This document shows, one piece after another, positions 33,201 to 40,875 of a DNA stretch of 64,000 bases (position 1 is its first letter; the number at the start of each line of letters is the position of its first letter). The notes under the pieces were generated by a model. That model was not told the DNA's origin, made no database searches, and saw nothing but the letters and a program-made list of their open reading frames with translations. This DNA comes from Pseudomonadota bacterium. GTDB lineage: Bacteria; Pseudomonadota; Gammaproteobacteria; Xanthomonadales; Rhodanobacteraceae. The stretch spans positions 1-64,000 of the forward strand of contig JAFEFS010000099.1 in NCBI GenBank assembly GCA_018240465.1, read 5' to 3'. The translations under genes were made by a program, and so were the position numbers.

Positions 33201-33335
33201 CACGTCCTGCACGTCGGGGAAGGCCTGGACGGGCAATCCACTGAACGCGTACATGCCCGCGATCGCGACCATCAGCGTGATCGCGGCGACGAAGACGCGC
33301 TGCTTCAGGGCAAAGTCGACGACTGCTTTCAGCAT
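30246..33335 (-). CDS. czcA: CzcA-type heavy-metal RND efflux pump
   Basis: 1,029 residues with 12 membrane segments and two large periplasmic loops, the HME-RND pattern. In TM4 the sequence SVDFGIMIDSAVVLVEALM carries Asp393, Asp399 and Glu406 with the +6/+7 spacing of the CzcA proton relay (Asp402, Asp408, Glu415). This argues for a divalent-cation pump (Co/Zn/Cd/Ni) rather than a CusA copper pump. The start at 33335 gives MLKAVVDFALKQRVFV, the family N-terminus, 10 bases after czcB. A Cys-Cys pair sits in the second periplasmic loop (DVDRCCADKDAL), which is not a usual family feature. The exact metal is inference. Confidence 0.93.
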   Translation of the reverse strand: MLKAVVDFALKQRVFVAAITLMVAIAGMYAFSGLPVQAFPDVQDVQVQIITLVPGQAPEEVERAVTLPIERTEYGVPKLTQLRSISMTGLSVVTMTFADGTDDYFARAQVLEKLSEITLPTGIQPQLAPLSTAVGEIYRYIVEAPADMPLDEVRAIQDWTIEPALRQVPGVADINGFGGAIREYQVHVHPDLLRKYNLSLEQVGAALQANSVNTGGGLLKRGDEDLVVRAIGLYQTIDDVGRVPVAVFGGQPVLVRDIGEATIGTQMRYGIVGYNRQDDVVEGIVVMTKGEDPAKVITTLKARIAEVQKQLPPGVSIRPIYDRTTLVNHTVDTVSENLCVGAALVIAVLLIFLHNWRAALIVASVIPLALLTAFLLMRLRGIDANLISLGSVDFGIMIDSAVVLVEALMVRLAFDAVRGEATAESRHAVLAQTATQLGSPILFSKAIIILAFLPIFTFQRVEGKIFAPMALTLTFALAGAVIFTLTLVPALLSWATRGPGLEEKHDAWMERLRDRYRRDLGRWAHHPRLVIGTAIGLLLVALALAPLLGSEFLPKLDEGNIWLTIDLPPSTALAKTKEVERHVRKILLSYPEVTQVITQTGRPDDGTDPKGPNNIEIMADLKPRGEWPDVDRCCADKDALIRDMEKKIHAMPGVPTNFSQYIEDNVEEALSGVKGEIAVKVSGPSLDVLQAKGGEIASVLRQVPGSADVEEIQIGGQTELDITLDRAALSRYGINVNDAATTVATALGSAVAGNFYEGNRIFNVTLRLDEAYRNSVEKVSELPVSLPGGAGTVPLGQLAHIEERQGAAKVLRESGSRIVAIKVNVLGRDQGSFVAEAMRRVADEVKLPGGYRIAWGGQFENQRRATARLMIIVPLSLVGIFILLFWAFRSIRKALLILATVPFTLIGGLAGLALAGLHLSISAAVGFIAVAGISVQNGVIMVEQIVALRAQGHAMEDAVLEGAASRLRAILMTALMAGLGLLPAALSHGIGSETQRPFAVVIVGGIVSATLIALNLLPLLYEAVVGAET

Positions 33336-33345
33336 GACGGCGCGA

Positions 33346-34500
33346 TCACTCGGCCTGACCCAGCTCGGCATTGAGCAGCACCGCGCCGCGCGTGACCACG
33401 CGCTCGCCGGCCTGCAAGCCGGCCGTGACGTAGGCGACGCGCTCGCCGATCACGCCGAGCCGCACTGCTCGGCGCTTGAGCGTGCCCGGCGCCTCCTCGA
33501 CAAAGACATAGTGGTGCAGACCGATGCTGACCAGCGCCGAGTCCGGCACCGCGATCTCCTTGCGCGCGTCGTCTTCGAGCGGGCTGATGCGCGCGAACAT
33601 CTCCGGCTTGAGGCGCGGATCCGGCTGCTCGACCTGGGCGCGCACGGCGATGCGGCGCGTCGCCGGATCGAGCGCGGCGCCGACGTAGATGACGCGCCCG
33701 GCGAAATGCTGGTCCGCGATCGCATCGACATCGATGCGGATGTTCTGGCCATTGTGGACCTTCGCCATATCCTGCTCGGACAACTCGAAGTTCACCCACA
33801 GCTTCGACGGATCGGTGAGGATGAACAGCGGATTTGCCGCACCAGGCTGCACTTCTTGGCCGGGATTGATCGTGCGGTCGACGACGATGCCGGCGATCGG
33901 CGCACGCAGCGCGTAGCGCGTGTCGTTGCCGGTCGGATCCAGGTTCTTCAACACACTCTGCGCGCGATCGAGCTCGGCCTGTGCCTGGCCCAGATCGGCT
34001 TCGGCGCCTTCGAGATCCTTGCGTGCGAGCACGCCGAGACCGGCGAGTTCCTTCGTCCGCGACAGCGCCTTCTGTTTCATCGCAAGGTCGGCCTGCGCCT
34101 TGCGCGCGTCGGCGCGCGCCTGGGCGAAGTCGGGCGAATTGAGCCAGGCGAGCACGTCCTTCGCCTTCACCGCGGCACCGGCCTTGGCAACAAGTTCGGT
34201 GACGCGGCCCGTCACCGGCGAGAACACGCGCACGGTCACGTCTTCGTCAAAGGCTAGCTTGCCCGGCAATGCCTGCGTCGTCGGTGCGGCGAGTTCCTCG
34301 ACCGGCGCGATGTCGAGATAGCTGAGCTGCTCTGCGCCTACCTTGTAGTGCAAGGTGTCGTTCGCGACTGCTGGTTTCGGCGCATCGACCCGCGTCTGCG
34401 GCTTCGAGCGGAACAGCCAGAGCGCGCCGAGCAGGAGCGCAAGCGCGAGCACCGTCGCGCCGGCAATCTCGATCGGAGTTTTCGCAAACGGTTTCTTCAC
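33346..34500 (-). CDS. czcB: Membrane fusion protein of the Czc efflux system
   Basis: 384 residues. One N-terminal membrane anchor (about 12-31) is followed by a barrel-sandwich/lipoyl half (FSPVTGRVTELVAKAGAAVKAKDVLA), an alpha-hairpin (about 120-190, DARKAQADLAMKQKALSRTKELAGLGVLARKDLEGAEADL), the second lipoyl half (LRAPIAGIVVDRTINPGQEV) and beta domains. It links the inner-membrane pump to the outer-membrane channel. The start codon is GTG, overlapping the czcC stop as GTGA. No His/Met-rich metal-binding N-terminal extension is present. Confidence 0.92.
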   Translation of the reverse strand: MKKPFAKTPIEIAGATVLALALLLGALWLFRSKPQTRVDAPKPAVANDTLHYKVGAEQLSYLDIAPVEELAAPTTQALPGKLAFDEDVTVRVFSPVTGRVTELVAKAGAAVKAKDVLAWLNSPDFAQARADARKAQADLAMKQKALSRTKELAGLGVLARKDLEGAEADLGQAQAELDRAQSVLKNLDPTGNDTRYALRAPIAGIVVDRTINPGQEVQPGAANPLFILTDPSKLWVNFELSEQDMAKVHNGQNIRIDVDAIADQHFAGRVIYVGAALDPATRRIAVRAQVEQPDPRLKPEMFARISPLEDDARKEIAVPDSALVSIGLHHYVFVEEAPGTLKRRAVRLGVIGERVAYVTAGLQAGERVVTRGAVLLNAELGQAE

Positions 34501-35831
34501 GGTGTCGTTCCCTGATTTTCGTCGGGCACGGCCGCAGCCAATGCGGCGAGCGCCTCGGCAAAGTCGGCATGCGCGTCGGTGGCGTCGTCCTGCGTTGTCT
34601 TGAGCGAGCGCCGTGCATCGAGCAGGTCGGCAAGTGCGAGGCCGCCACGCGCGTAGGCGGTCTCGACCGTCTTCTCGGTGGAAAGCGCGCGCTGGATCAG
34701 ATCGCTGTCGTAGCGGTGCGCCCGCCGTGCCGCAGCGCGCAGTTCGGCGCGCGCACGGTGCACGTCGGCGAGCGCGGCCACGCGCACGCGTGCGAGATTC
34801 GCTTTTGCCGCATCGATGTCGGCGCTCGCACGCGCGATCTCGCCCTTGTATTGGCTGCCGGTGAAGATCGGCACCGACAGGCCGACACCGAGCAGGGTAT
34901 GCCCGACGGTGGGCGCCGCCGGCGGTACCGGATTGTGCTCATACTGGCCGCTGATCGTGATGTCGCGCGCCGTTTGCGCGTGCGCGAGCCGCAGCGCCGC
35001 GTCCGCACCGTTCACGCGTTTCAGCGCGGCAAGCATGTCGGGGCGGCGCGCGAGCACGGTTTCGGCGGGTTCGCTCGCGCCATCGAGGTCCAGCCTGGGG
35101 TCGAGTGCTCCGGCCGCGCGCGGCCAATCGTCGCGCGCCGACAGCTCGCCCGATTGCGCGGTGACATCGATCAGCGCAGCGAGCGCAACCTGCGCGTCGC
35201 GCAGGGCACCGAGCGTCGAATCCACCGCGTTGTCGGCGGCTGCGGCATCGATACGCATGCGTTCGACATCAAGCCGCGGCATGTCGCCGACACGCAGGCG
35301 TTGCTCCGAAGCTTCGATCGAACGATGCTCGATCGTTGCAAGCGTCTGCGCATTTTTATACTTTTCCTCCGCACGCTTGAGTTCCCAGTACGCCTGGGTC
35401 ACGGCAAGACGCTCGCCGCGCACGCTGTCGGCGTAGTCCGCGTGCGCCGCATCGGCGTTCGCCTCGGCCTGGTCCAGCCTGTACCTGCGCTTGCCGCCAC
35501 GCTCGAACGGCTGCGACAGGCTGACGACCGTGTCGTAGCTCTTGTTCCAGAAGTCGCCGGAGCCGTTGTGCCCGGCCGGGTTGATCTTGCCCGTCGACCA
35601 GGACAGTGTCGCGTTCGGCCGCTCGCCCGCGCTGATCTTGTCGGCCAACGCCTGGTCGACCGCAGCTTGCGCCGACTGCAGGTTCGGGTCGCGCGCGCGC
35701 ATGAGCTCAAGCGCGCGCTTGAGGCTCAGGTTCGCCTCGACGACGGGTTGCGCAACCACCGCACTGGCGACGGCAAGCAGTGAGCCGAGCGGGAAGAGGC
35801 GAAGCGCAAGGAGGATCGTGCTTCGGCGCAT
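34497..35831 (-). CDS. czcC: TolC-family outer-membrane channel of the Czc system
   Basis: 444 residues. Signal peptide about 1-26 (SLLAVASAVVAQ). Two repeats of the OEP fold follow: LSLKRALELMRARDPNLQSAQAAVDQALADK and a second with RPDMLAALKRVNGADAALRLAHAQ, each with long coiled-coil helices and beta strands such as TVVSLSQPFERGGKRRYR and LLGVGLSVPIFTGSQYKGEI. It is the first gene of the operon czcC-czcB-czcA. The start at 35831 (MRRSTILLALRLF) is selected for the signal peptide. No regulator gene adjoins the operon. Confidence 0.9.
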   Translation of the reverse strand: MRRSTILLALRLFPLGSLLAVASAVVAQPVVEANLSLKRALELMRARDPNLQSAQAAVDQALADKISAGERPNATLSWSTGKINPAGHNGSGDFWNKSYDTVVSLSQPFERGGKRRYRLDQAEANADAAHADYADSVRGERLAVTQAYWELKRAEEKYKNAQTLATIEHRSIEASEQRLRVGDMPRLDVERMRIDAAAADNAVDSTLGALRDAQVALAALIDVTAQSGELSARDDWPRAAGALDPRLDLDGASEPAETVLARRPDMLAALKRVNGADAALRLAHAQTARDITISGQYEHNPVPPAAPTVGHTLLGVGLSVPIFTGSQYKGEIARASADIDAAKANLARVRVAALADVHRARAELRAAARRAHRYDSDLIQRALSTEKTVETAYARGGLALADLLDARRSLKTTQDDATDAHADFAEALAALAAAVPDENQGTTP

Positions 35832-35969
35832 GGTGGATGGGTAACCGCGATTTCGGCCCGATGCACTGCCGTACGCGGGAATGCCTAGCCTCGGGGCGCG
35901 CACGATACCGGATCAAGCTTGCAACAGCCTGACGGTGGCGCGGGGACGAAAGGCGAAGTGCGGCCGAAC

Positions 35970-37853
35970 CTAGGCGACGCGACGCTGACCGCGTTTCAGA
36001 TGCACGAGCAGCAGCGAGATCGCCGCAGGCGTGACGCCGGCGATGCGCATCGCCTGACCGACCGTCTGCGGCTGCACCGAGCGGAGTTTGTGCATGACTT
36101 CGGCGGACAGGCCATGCACCTGCGTGTAGTCGAACGCCGCCGGAATCGCGGTGTCTTCGTGCCGGCGCTGGCGTTCGATTTCCTCGTTCTGACGCTCGAG
36201 GTAGCCCGAGTATTTCGCCGTGATCTGCACCTGTTCGGCGACGCCGGCGTCGGCGACGCCGGGCCCGAGCGCCGGCACGTGCATCAACCGCGCGTAGTCG
36301 AGCTCGGGGCGGCGCAGCAGATCGAGAGCGTGCGTTTCGCGCGAAAGTTCGATGCCCAGCGTCGCATGGATTTCGCGGCCGAGCGCGTTGCCCGGCGACG
36401 CCCAGACCGCTTTCAACCGTGCGCTTTCGTTCTCGATCGCCTCGCGCTTGCGCCGGAACGCATCGTAGCGCCGCGCGTCGAGACTGCCGAGTTCGAAACC
36501 CTTGTCGCACAGGCGCAGGTCGGCGTTGTCCTCGCGCAGGTTGAGACGATACTCGGCGCGCGAGGTGAACATGCGGTACGGCTCGCGCGTACCGTTGGTG
36601 ATCAGGTCGTCGATCAGCACGCCGATGTAGGCCTCGTCGCGGCGCGGCGTCCACGACTCCCTGCCCTGCGTCGAGCGCGCGGCGTTCAGACCCGCGATCA
36701 GGCCTTGCGCGGCGGCCTCCTCGTAGCCGGTCGTGCCGTTGATCTGGCCGGCGAAGTACAGCCCCTCTATCGCCTTGGTCTCCAGCGAGGCCTTGAGGCC
36801 GCGCGGGTCGAAGTAGTCGTATTCGATCGCATAGCCAGGCCGTGTGACATGCGCGTTCTCGAGCCCCTTCATCGACCGGACCAGTTCAATCTGCACATCG
36901 AACGGCAGCGAGGTGGAAATGCCGTTCGGGTAGAACTCGGTGGTGCCCAGGCCTTCGGGTTCGAGGAAAATCTGGTGCGAAGCCTTCTCGGCGAAGCGCA
37001 CGACCTTGTCCTCGATCGACGGACAATAGCGCGGGCCGATGCCCTCGATCCTGCCTGTATACAAAGGTGAACGGTCGAGGCCGGCGCGGATGATCTCGTG
37101 CGTGCGCTCGCAGGTGTGCGTGATCCAGCAGGCCAGCTGGCGCGGATGATCCGCGGCTTCGCCCCAGAACGAGAACACCGGCATCGGCGTGTCGCCCGGC
37201 TGCTCCTGCAGCTCGGAGAAGTCGATGCTGCGGCCGTCGAGGCGCGGCGGTGTGCCGGTTTTGAGCCGGTCGACCGCGAGCGGCAGCTCGCGCATGCGCG
37301 CGGCGAGACGTTGCGCCGGCGGGTCCCCCGCGCGGCCGCCCGCGTAGTTTTCAAAACCGATGTGGATCTTGCCGGCGAGGAAGGTGCCCGCCGTCAACAC
37401 GACGCAGCGCGCACGGAAAGTCAGGCCCATCTGGGTGACCACGCCAGTCACTTTCTGCCCTTCCAGGGTCAGGTCGTCCACGGCCTGCTGGAAGATGGCC
37501 AGGTTCGGCTGGACTTCGAGGCGTTCGCGGATATCGGCCTTGTACAACGCGCGATCGGCCTGGCAGCGCGTCGCGCGCACGGCCGGACCCTTGGAAGCGT
37601 TGAGCGTGCGCCACTGGATGCCGGCGCGGTCCGCGGCCTGCGCCATCGCACCGCCGAGCGCGTCGATTTCCTTGACCAGATGTCCCTTGCCGATGCCGCC
37701 GATCGCGGGATTGCAGCTCATCTGGCCGAGCGTCTCGATGTTGTGCGTGAGCAATAGCGTGCGCGCGCCAAGGCGCGCGGAAGCCAGCGCTGCCTCGGTG
37801 CCGGCGTGACCGCCGCCAATCACGATGACGTCGAATTGCGGGTCGAAATTCAT
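35970..37853 (-). CDS. mnmG: tRNA uridine-5-carboxymethylaminomethyl modification enzyme MnmG (GidA)
   Basis: 627 residues, full length. The FAD-binding Rossmann motif [19 protein letters not shown] is at 11-29. Conserved blocks include [45 protein letters not shown] and [22 protein letters not shown], with a C-terminal helical domain ending near [37 protein letters not shown]. With MnmE it installs the cmnm5 group on wobble U34 of several tRNAs. Transcribed alone from a strong extended -10 promoter. No rsmG or parAB follows, unlike the origin-proximal layout of many bacteria. Confidence 0.98.
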   Translation of the reverse strand: MNFDPQFDVIVIGGGHAGTEAALASARLGARTLLLTHNIETLGQMSCNPAIGGIGKGHLVKEIDALGGAMAQAADRAGIQWRTLNASKGPAVRATRCQADRALYKADIRERLEVQPNLAIFQQAVDDLTLEGQKVTGVVTQMGLTFRARCVVLTAGTFLAGKIHIGFENYAGGRAGDPPAQRLAARMRELPLAVDRLKTGTPPRLDGRSIDFSELQEQPGDTPMPVFSFWGEAADHPRQLACWITHTCERTHEIIRAGLDRSPLYTGRIEGIGPRYCPSIEDKVVRFAEKASHQIFLEPEGLGTTEFYPNGISTSLPFDVQIELVRSMKGLENAHVTRPGYAIEYDYFDPRGLKASLETKAIEGLYFAGQINGTTGYEEAAAQGLIAGLNAARSTQGRESWTPRRDEAYIGVLIDDLITNGTREPYRMFTSRAEYRLNLREDNADLRLCDKGFELGSLDARRYDAFRRKREAIENESARLKAVWASPGNALGREIHATLGIELSRETHALDLLRRPELDYARLMHVPALGPGVADAGVAEQVQITAKYSGYLERQNEEIERQRRHEDTAIPAAFDYTQVHGLSAEVMHKLRSVQPQTVGQAMRIAGVTPAAISLLLVHLKRGQRRVA

Positions 37854-37900
37854 GCGGATCGGGCGCGGGGCGCGCTCTTTCTTCCGTTGATCAAAAAGGA

Positions 37901-37906
37901 ATTATA
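37901..37906 (-). promoter_or_regulatory. Extended -10 promoter of mnmG
   Basis: The minus strand reads TGATATAAT: a perfect TATAAT with the TGn extension. It predicts a start near 37894 and a leader of about 40 nt. Confidence 0.7.
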
Positions 37907-38325
37907 TCAGTGGCCAATTGGCATGATCCCTGCTTCTACTCGCGAGCACTTCGAAAGACCGCACAGCCGCCGCTTCAAGCGCGCTGACAATTGGGCTCAG
38001 GGGCCGATTCGCGAAAACTCGAAGGACGCAGCAAGGAGTAGCGAAGGGCTTTCAGGAAGAAAGGCTGGCGCCCGGCGGTCTTAGGAACAGGGGGAATCCA
38101 AGAGGACCGTATGCCGGGCGCCAGTAACCCTATATTCTGCAGCGGGATTTCCGCCTCAAACCTCTGGGAGCAAAGCCCAGCGACCCCACTGTGCCCGTAG
38201 CATAGCTCGGGACATGCTATAAAAACGTGAAGACTTCCACAGCGTGGCGAATCGGCTCGCGCCGCCCCTGCCCCCTTCGCAATTCGTCCAATCCTGACCT
38301 TCCACGTCACCTTTGGCGGAATCTT
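37907..38325. other. Unexplained intergenic region with a large hairpin
   Basis: No gene is supported here. The strongest element is a stem at 38065-38124: CTGGCGCCCGGC pairs exactly with GCCGGGCGCCAG (12 bp), followed inward by GGTC/GACC (4 bp) after a GTAT bulge, closing a 24-base loop. There is no T-run on either strand, so it is not a simple terminator. A minus-strand frame of 121 codons (37975-38340) spans it but is Pro/Arg/Ser-rich without family resemblance. The stretch could be a non-coding RNA, a repeat, or a remnant. Confidence 0.5.
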
Positions 38326-38351
38326 CGCGGTTCCCGACACGTGGAACCGCG
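38326..38351. promoter_or_regulatory. Candidate enhancer (activator) site: 9-bp perfect dyad
   Basis: CGCGGTTCC (38326-38334) and GGAACCGCG (38343-38351) are exact inverted repeats with an 8-base centre. The dyad lies about 125-150 bases upstream of the predicted sigma-54 start, the usual distance for a bacterial enhancer-binding protein. It matches no activator consensus that I know well. Confidence 0.55.
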
Positions 38352-38389
38352 GAAATTGTACCTTGGCGCGTTCAAAACAGAAAATTCCG

Positions 38390-38403
38390 TGACGCAGGCG
38401 TCA
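38390..38403. promoter_or_regulatory. Second dyad between enhancer and promoter
   Basis: TGACGC-AG-GCGTCA is a 6-bp perfect inverted repeat about 70-85 bases upstream of the predicted +1. It could be a second protein site. Confidence 0.35.
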
Positions 38404-38446
38404 GAACGGATTGGTGCCGGCGTCATTTCCCCAGAAAGGCGTTCAG

Positions 38447-38464
38447 TTGGCACGGTGATTGCTT
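38447..38464 (+). promoter_or_regulatory. Sigma-54 (RpoN) promoter
   Basis: TTGGCACGGTGATTGCTT matches the -24/-12 consensus (TGGCAC, N5, TTGCW) completely. The invariant GG (38449-38450) and GC (38461-38462) are separated by exactly 10 bases. The predicted start near 38474 leaves a 40-nt leader before the small gene at 38514. Confidence 0.85.
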
Positions 38465-38513
38465 CTCACCAATGCACCCGATTCCGGGGCCGAAGAACTC
38501 GCAGGGGGATGTC

Positions 38514-38717
38514 ATGTTGAACGAACAACACGCCAGCATCAGCAGTGTGCAATATCTGCGGCACGACCTGATGATCGAATTGGGACGCCTGGAAATGGTG
38601 ATGGAAGACTACGACCAGTACGCGACCGACAACGACAGGCAGATCACGATCGAGAATCTGCAGAACAAGTACACACACGTCAGCGCCGCATTGAACAAGC
38701 TGCCGCTGGACCGCTGA
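38514..38717 (+). CDS. Small protein under a sigma-54 promoter, unknown function
   Basis: 67 residues, no signal peptide and no membrane segment. It is strongly helical and acidic: MLNEQHASISSVQYLRHDLMIELGRLEMVMEDYDQYATDNDRQITIENLQNKYTHVSAALNKLPLDR is best read as one or two amphipathic helices joined by a DND turn. The ribosome site AGGGGG lies 5 bases before the ATG. I do not recognise a family. The clean sigma-54 promoter and upstream dyad show it is under control of an enhancer-binding protein, as for flagellar, pilus, nitrogen or phage-shock genes, but which one is unknown. It is monocistronic: the next gene has its own -10 element. Confidence 0.75.
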   Translation: MLNEQHASISSVQYLRHDLMIELGRLEMVMEDYDQYATDNDRQITIENLQNKYTHVSAALNKLPLDR

Positions 38718-38785
38718 AACTGCGCCAGCCGCGAGCGTCCCGTCACGCTTGCGGCGCAGCGCACGAGGCTGCCGCGCGATCAGGT

Positions 38786-38791
38786 TATGAT
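38786..38791 (+). promoter_or_regulatory. Candidate leaderless promoter of the Thr/Ser dehydratase gene
   Basis: TATGAT ends 7 bases before the ATG at 38799, which would place +1 at the start codon. It argues against the ATG at 38787, which overlaps the hexamer. Confidence 0.45.
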
Positions 38792-38798
38792 CGCGCCC

Positions 38799-39782
38799 AT
38801 GCCAGAATCAATCCAATCGCCGCCGTCCGCAATTGCGGCTTTTCCCGGCTTCGCCGACATCGAACACGCCGCGCAGCGCATCGCCATGCATGCGGCGCGC
38901 ACTCCCATCGTCGGCGCGCGCAGCATCGATGCACTCGCTCGAACATCGCTCGCGTTCAAGTGCGAGAACTTTCAGCGCACCGGCGCGTTCAAGTTTCGCG
39001 GCGCGTGCAATGCGGTCTGGTCGTTGACCGACGCCGACGCCAAGCGCGGTGTGGTCACGCACTCCTCGGGCAATCACGGCGCCGCGCTCGCGCTCGCCGC
39101 ACACACACGCGGCATCCACGCGCACGTCGTCGTGCCCGAAGGTGCGGTGAAGTCCAAGCTTGCCGCGATCGCGGCCTACGGCGCGACCCTGCACTATTGC
39201 GCGCCGACGATCGCCGCACGCGAAGCCGCGGCGGCGAAGGTGCAGGCGGAAACCGGCGCCGAACTCGTGCATCCCTATACCGACGTGCGCGTCATCGCCG
39301 GCCAGGGCACGGCCGCACTCGAGCTGCTGCGTGAAGTCGGCGACCTCGATGCGCTGGTCGCGCCGGTCGGCGGCGGCGGCCTGATCGGCGGCAGCGCGAT
39401 CGCGGCCAAGGCCCTCAACCCCGGCATCGAAATCTACGCAGCCGAACCCGCGGGCGCCGCCGATGCCTGCGAGTCCCTGCGCCGCGGCACACGCGTCACC
39501 GACATGGTGCCGGACACCGTCTGCGACGGCCTGCGCGGCATGATCGGCGAAATCAACCTCGCCTTGCTGCGCGATAACGGTGTGCGCGTGCTGACGGTCG
39601 AGGATGCGCAGACGATCGCGGCGATGCGCCTGATCCTTGAGCGCATGAAGATCGTCGTCGAGCCCTCATCGGCGACCGCGCTTGCCGCCGTGCTCGCCCA
39701 TCCCGGGATTTTTCACGGGCGCCGCGTCGGCATCATCCTCTCCGGCGGCAACGTCGATCTGGATCGACTGCCTTGGCCCTGA
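38799..39782 (+). CDS. Threonine/serine dehydratase-like PLP enzyme
   Basis: 327 residues, fold type II PLP enzyme. The PLP lysine lies in RTGAFKFRGACNAV; THSSGNHGAALALAA binds substrate and PVGGGGLIGGSAIAAKAL is the phosphate loop. The last block LSGGNVDLDRL is also conserved. There is no C-terminal ACT regulatory domain, so it corresponds to the catabolic (TdcB-like) or serine-racemase/dehydratase size class rather than to IlvA. The likely reaction is Thr (or Ser) to 2-oxobutyrate (or pyruvate) and ammonia. The metal-site pattern of serine racemase could not be judged. The gene is followed by a KSI-like protein 20 bases later. Confidence 0.9.
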   Translation: MPESIQSPPSAIAAFPGFADIEHAAQRIAMHAARTPIVGARSIDALARTSLAFKCENFQRTGAFKFRGACNAVWSLTDADAKRGVVTHSSGNHGAALALAAHTRGIHAHVVVPEGAVKSKLAAIAAYGATLHYCAPTIAAREAAAAKVQAETGAELVHPYTDVRVIAGQGTAALELLREVGDLDALVAPVGGGGLIGGSAIAAKALNPGIEIYAAEPAGAADACESLRRGTRVTDMVPDTVCDGLRGMIGEINLALLRDNGVRVLTVEDAQTIAAMRLILERMKIVVEPSSATALAAVLAHPGIFHGRRVGIILSGGNVDLDRLPWP

Positions 39783-39802
39783 AGCACCATTCGGAGGACA
39801 CA

Positions 39803-40231
39803 ATGAGCGAACTGCTGGAACGCAAGACCGATACCAGCGCAACGCTGATCCAGCGCTACTACGCCGCGTTCAACGCCGGCGACTGGCGCGGCATGCTCGG
39901 TTGCCTGGACGAGGAGATCGTGCACGACATCAACCAGGGTCGGCGCGAAGTCGGCAAGCCGGCGTTCACCACCTTTCTCGCGCACATGGAACGATGCTAC
40001 CGCGAACAGCTGCACGACATCGTCGTGATGGTCAGCGCCGACGGCACGCGGGCAAGCGCGGAGTTCGTGGTGCACGGCGAATATCTCGCTACCGACGAGG
40101 GCCTGCCGCCCGCGCACGGGCAGAAATATGTTTTGCCCGCGGGTGCATTCTTCGAGGTGCGCGACGGCAGGATCGCGCGCGTGACCAACTACTACAACCT
40201 GCCGGACTGGACCGCTCAGGTGGCCGGATGA
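39803..40231 (+). CDS. Ketosteroid isomerase-like (SnoaL/NTF2 fold) protein
   Basis: 142 residues from MSELLERKTDTSATLIQRYYAAFNAGDWRGMLGCLDEEIVHDINQG, the NTF2-fold start with the helical cone followed by strands. The rest (YREQLHDIVVMVSADGTRASAEFVVHGEYLATDEGLPPAHGQKYVLPAGAFFEVRDGRIARVTNYYNL) is typical of the KSI-related family TIGR02096. GGAGGA precedes the ATG. The family covers isomerases, hydratases and proteins with no catalysis, so no reaction is proposed. It ends in ATGA overlap with tag. Confidence 0.85.
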   Translation: MSELLERKTDTSATLIQRYYAAFNAGDWRGMLGCLDEEIVHDINQGRREVGKPAFTTFLAHMERCYREQLHDIVVMVSADGTRASAEFVVHGEYLATDEGLPPAHGQKYVLPAGAFFEVRDGRIARVTNYYNLPDWTAQVAG

Positions 40232-40809
40232 CCATGGAACCCGGGCCCCTTACCCGCTGCCGCTGGGTCGAAGGCGGCAACGATCTCTACGTGCGCTACC
40301 ACGACGAAGAATGGGGCGTGCCACTGCACGACGACGCCAGGCTGTTCGAGTTCCTCGTGCTCGAAGGTGCGCAGGCCGGGCTGTCGTGGGCCACGGTGCT
40401 GAACAAGCGCGAGGCGTATCGCCGCGCGTTCCATGATTTCGATATCGCCAAAGTCGCGCGCATGACCGACGCGGCGCTGGAAAAGCGCCTGCTCGATCCC
40501 GGCATCATCCGCAACCGGCAGAAGATCTGGTCGGCACGCAACAACGCGCGCGCAACGCTCAAGGTGGTCGGAGAATTCGGCAGCCTCGATGCGTACTTCT
40601 GGTCATTCGTCGACGGCAAACCGATCCGCAACCGCCGGCGCGGCCACGGCGAGGTGCCGTCGCGCACCGAGCTGTCCGACCGGCTCAGCCGCGACCTGCA
40701 AAAGCGCGGCTTCAACTTCGTCGGCTCGACGATCGTCTACGCGCACATGCAGGCGACCGGGATGGTCAACGACCACCTCGTCTCCTGCTTCCGCGAAAGC
40801 GAAGTTTGA
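40228..40809 (+). CDS. tag: DNA-3-methyladenine glycosylase I
   Basis: 193 residues. The Zn-binding snap is intact: Cys11 (RCRWV), His25 (RYHDEEWG), His183 and Cys187 (NDHLVSCF), the same H-X3-C pair spacing as E. coli Tag. The catalytic-pocket regions FEFLVLEGAQAGLSWATVLNKREAYRRAFHDFD and RGFNFVGSTIVYAHMQATGMVNDH are conserved. The enzyme removes 3-methyladenine from alkylated DNA. The ATG overlaps the KSI-like stop (ATGA), suggesting co-expression. It is convergent with bioC. Confidence 0.96.
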   Translation: MTMEPGPLTRCRWVEGGNDLYVRYHDEEWGVPLHDDARLFEFLVLEGAQAGLSWATVLNKREAYRRAFHDFDIAKVARMTDAALEKRLLDPGIIRNRQKIWSARNNARATLKVVGEFGSLDAYFWSFVDGKPIRNRRRGHGEVPSRTELSDRLSRDLQKRGFNFVGSTIVYAHMQATGMVNDHLVSCFRESEV

Positions 40810-40875
40810 GTCGCGGATTGCGCACGCGGATGTGCGACCCTGATCTGCCCTTCGCGCAGGAGTCCGCGCGATGCA

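Noticed and set aside
37975-38340. Minus-strand frame of 121 codons in the mnmG/small-gene gap
   Set aside because: It spans the large hairpin, has no ribosome site and no recognisable fold. It is treated as intergenic, although a degenerate gene cannot be excluded.
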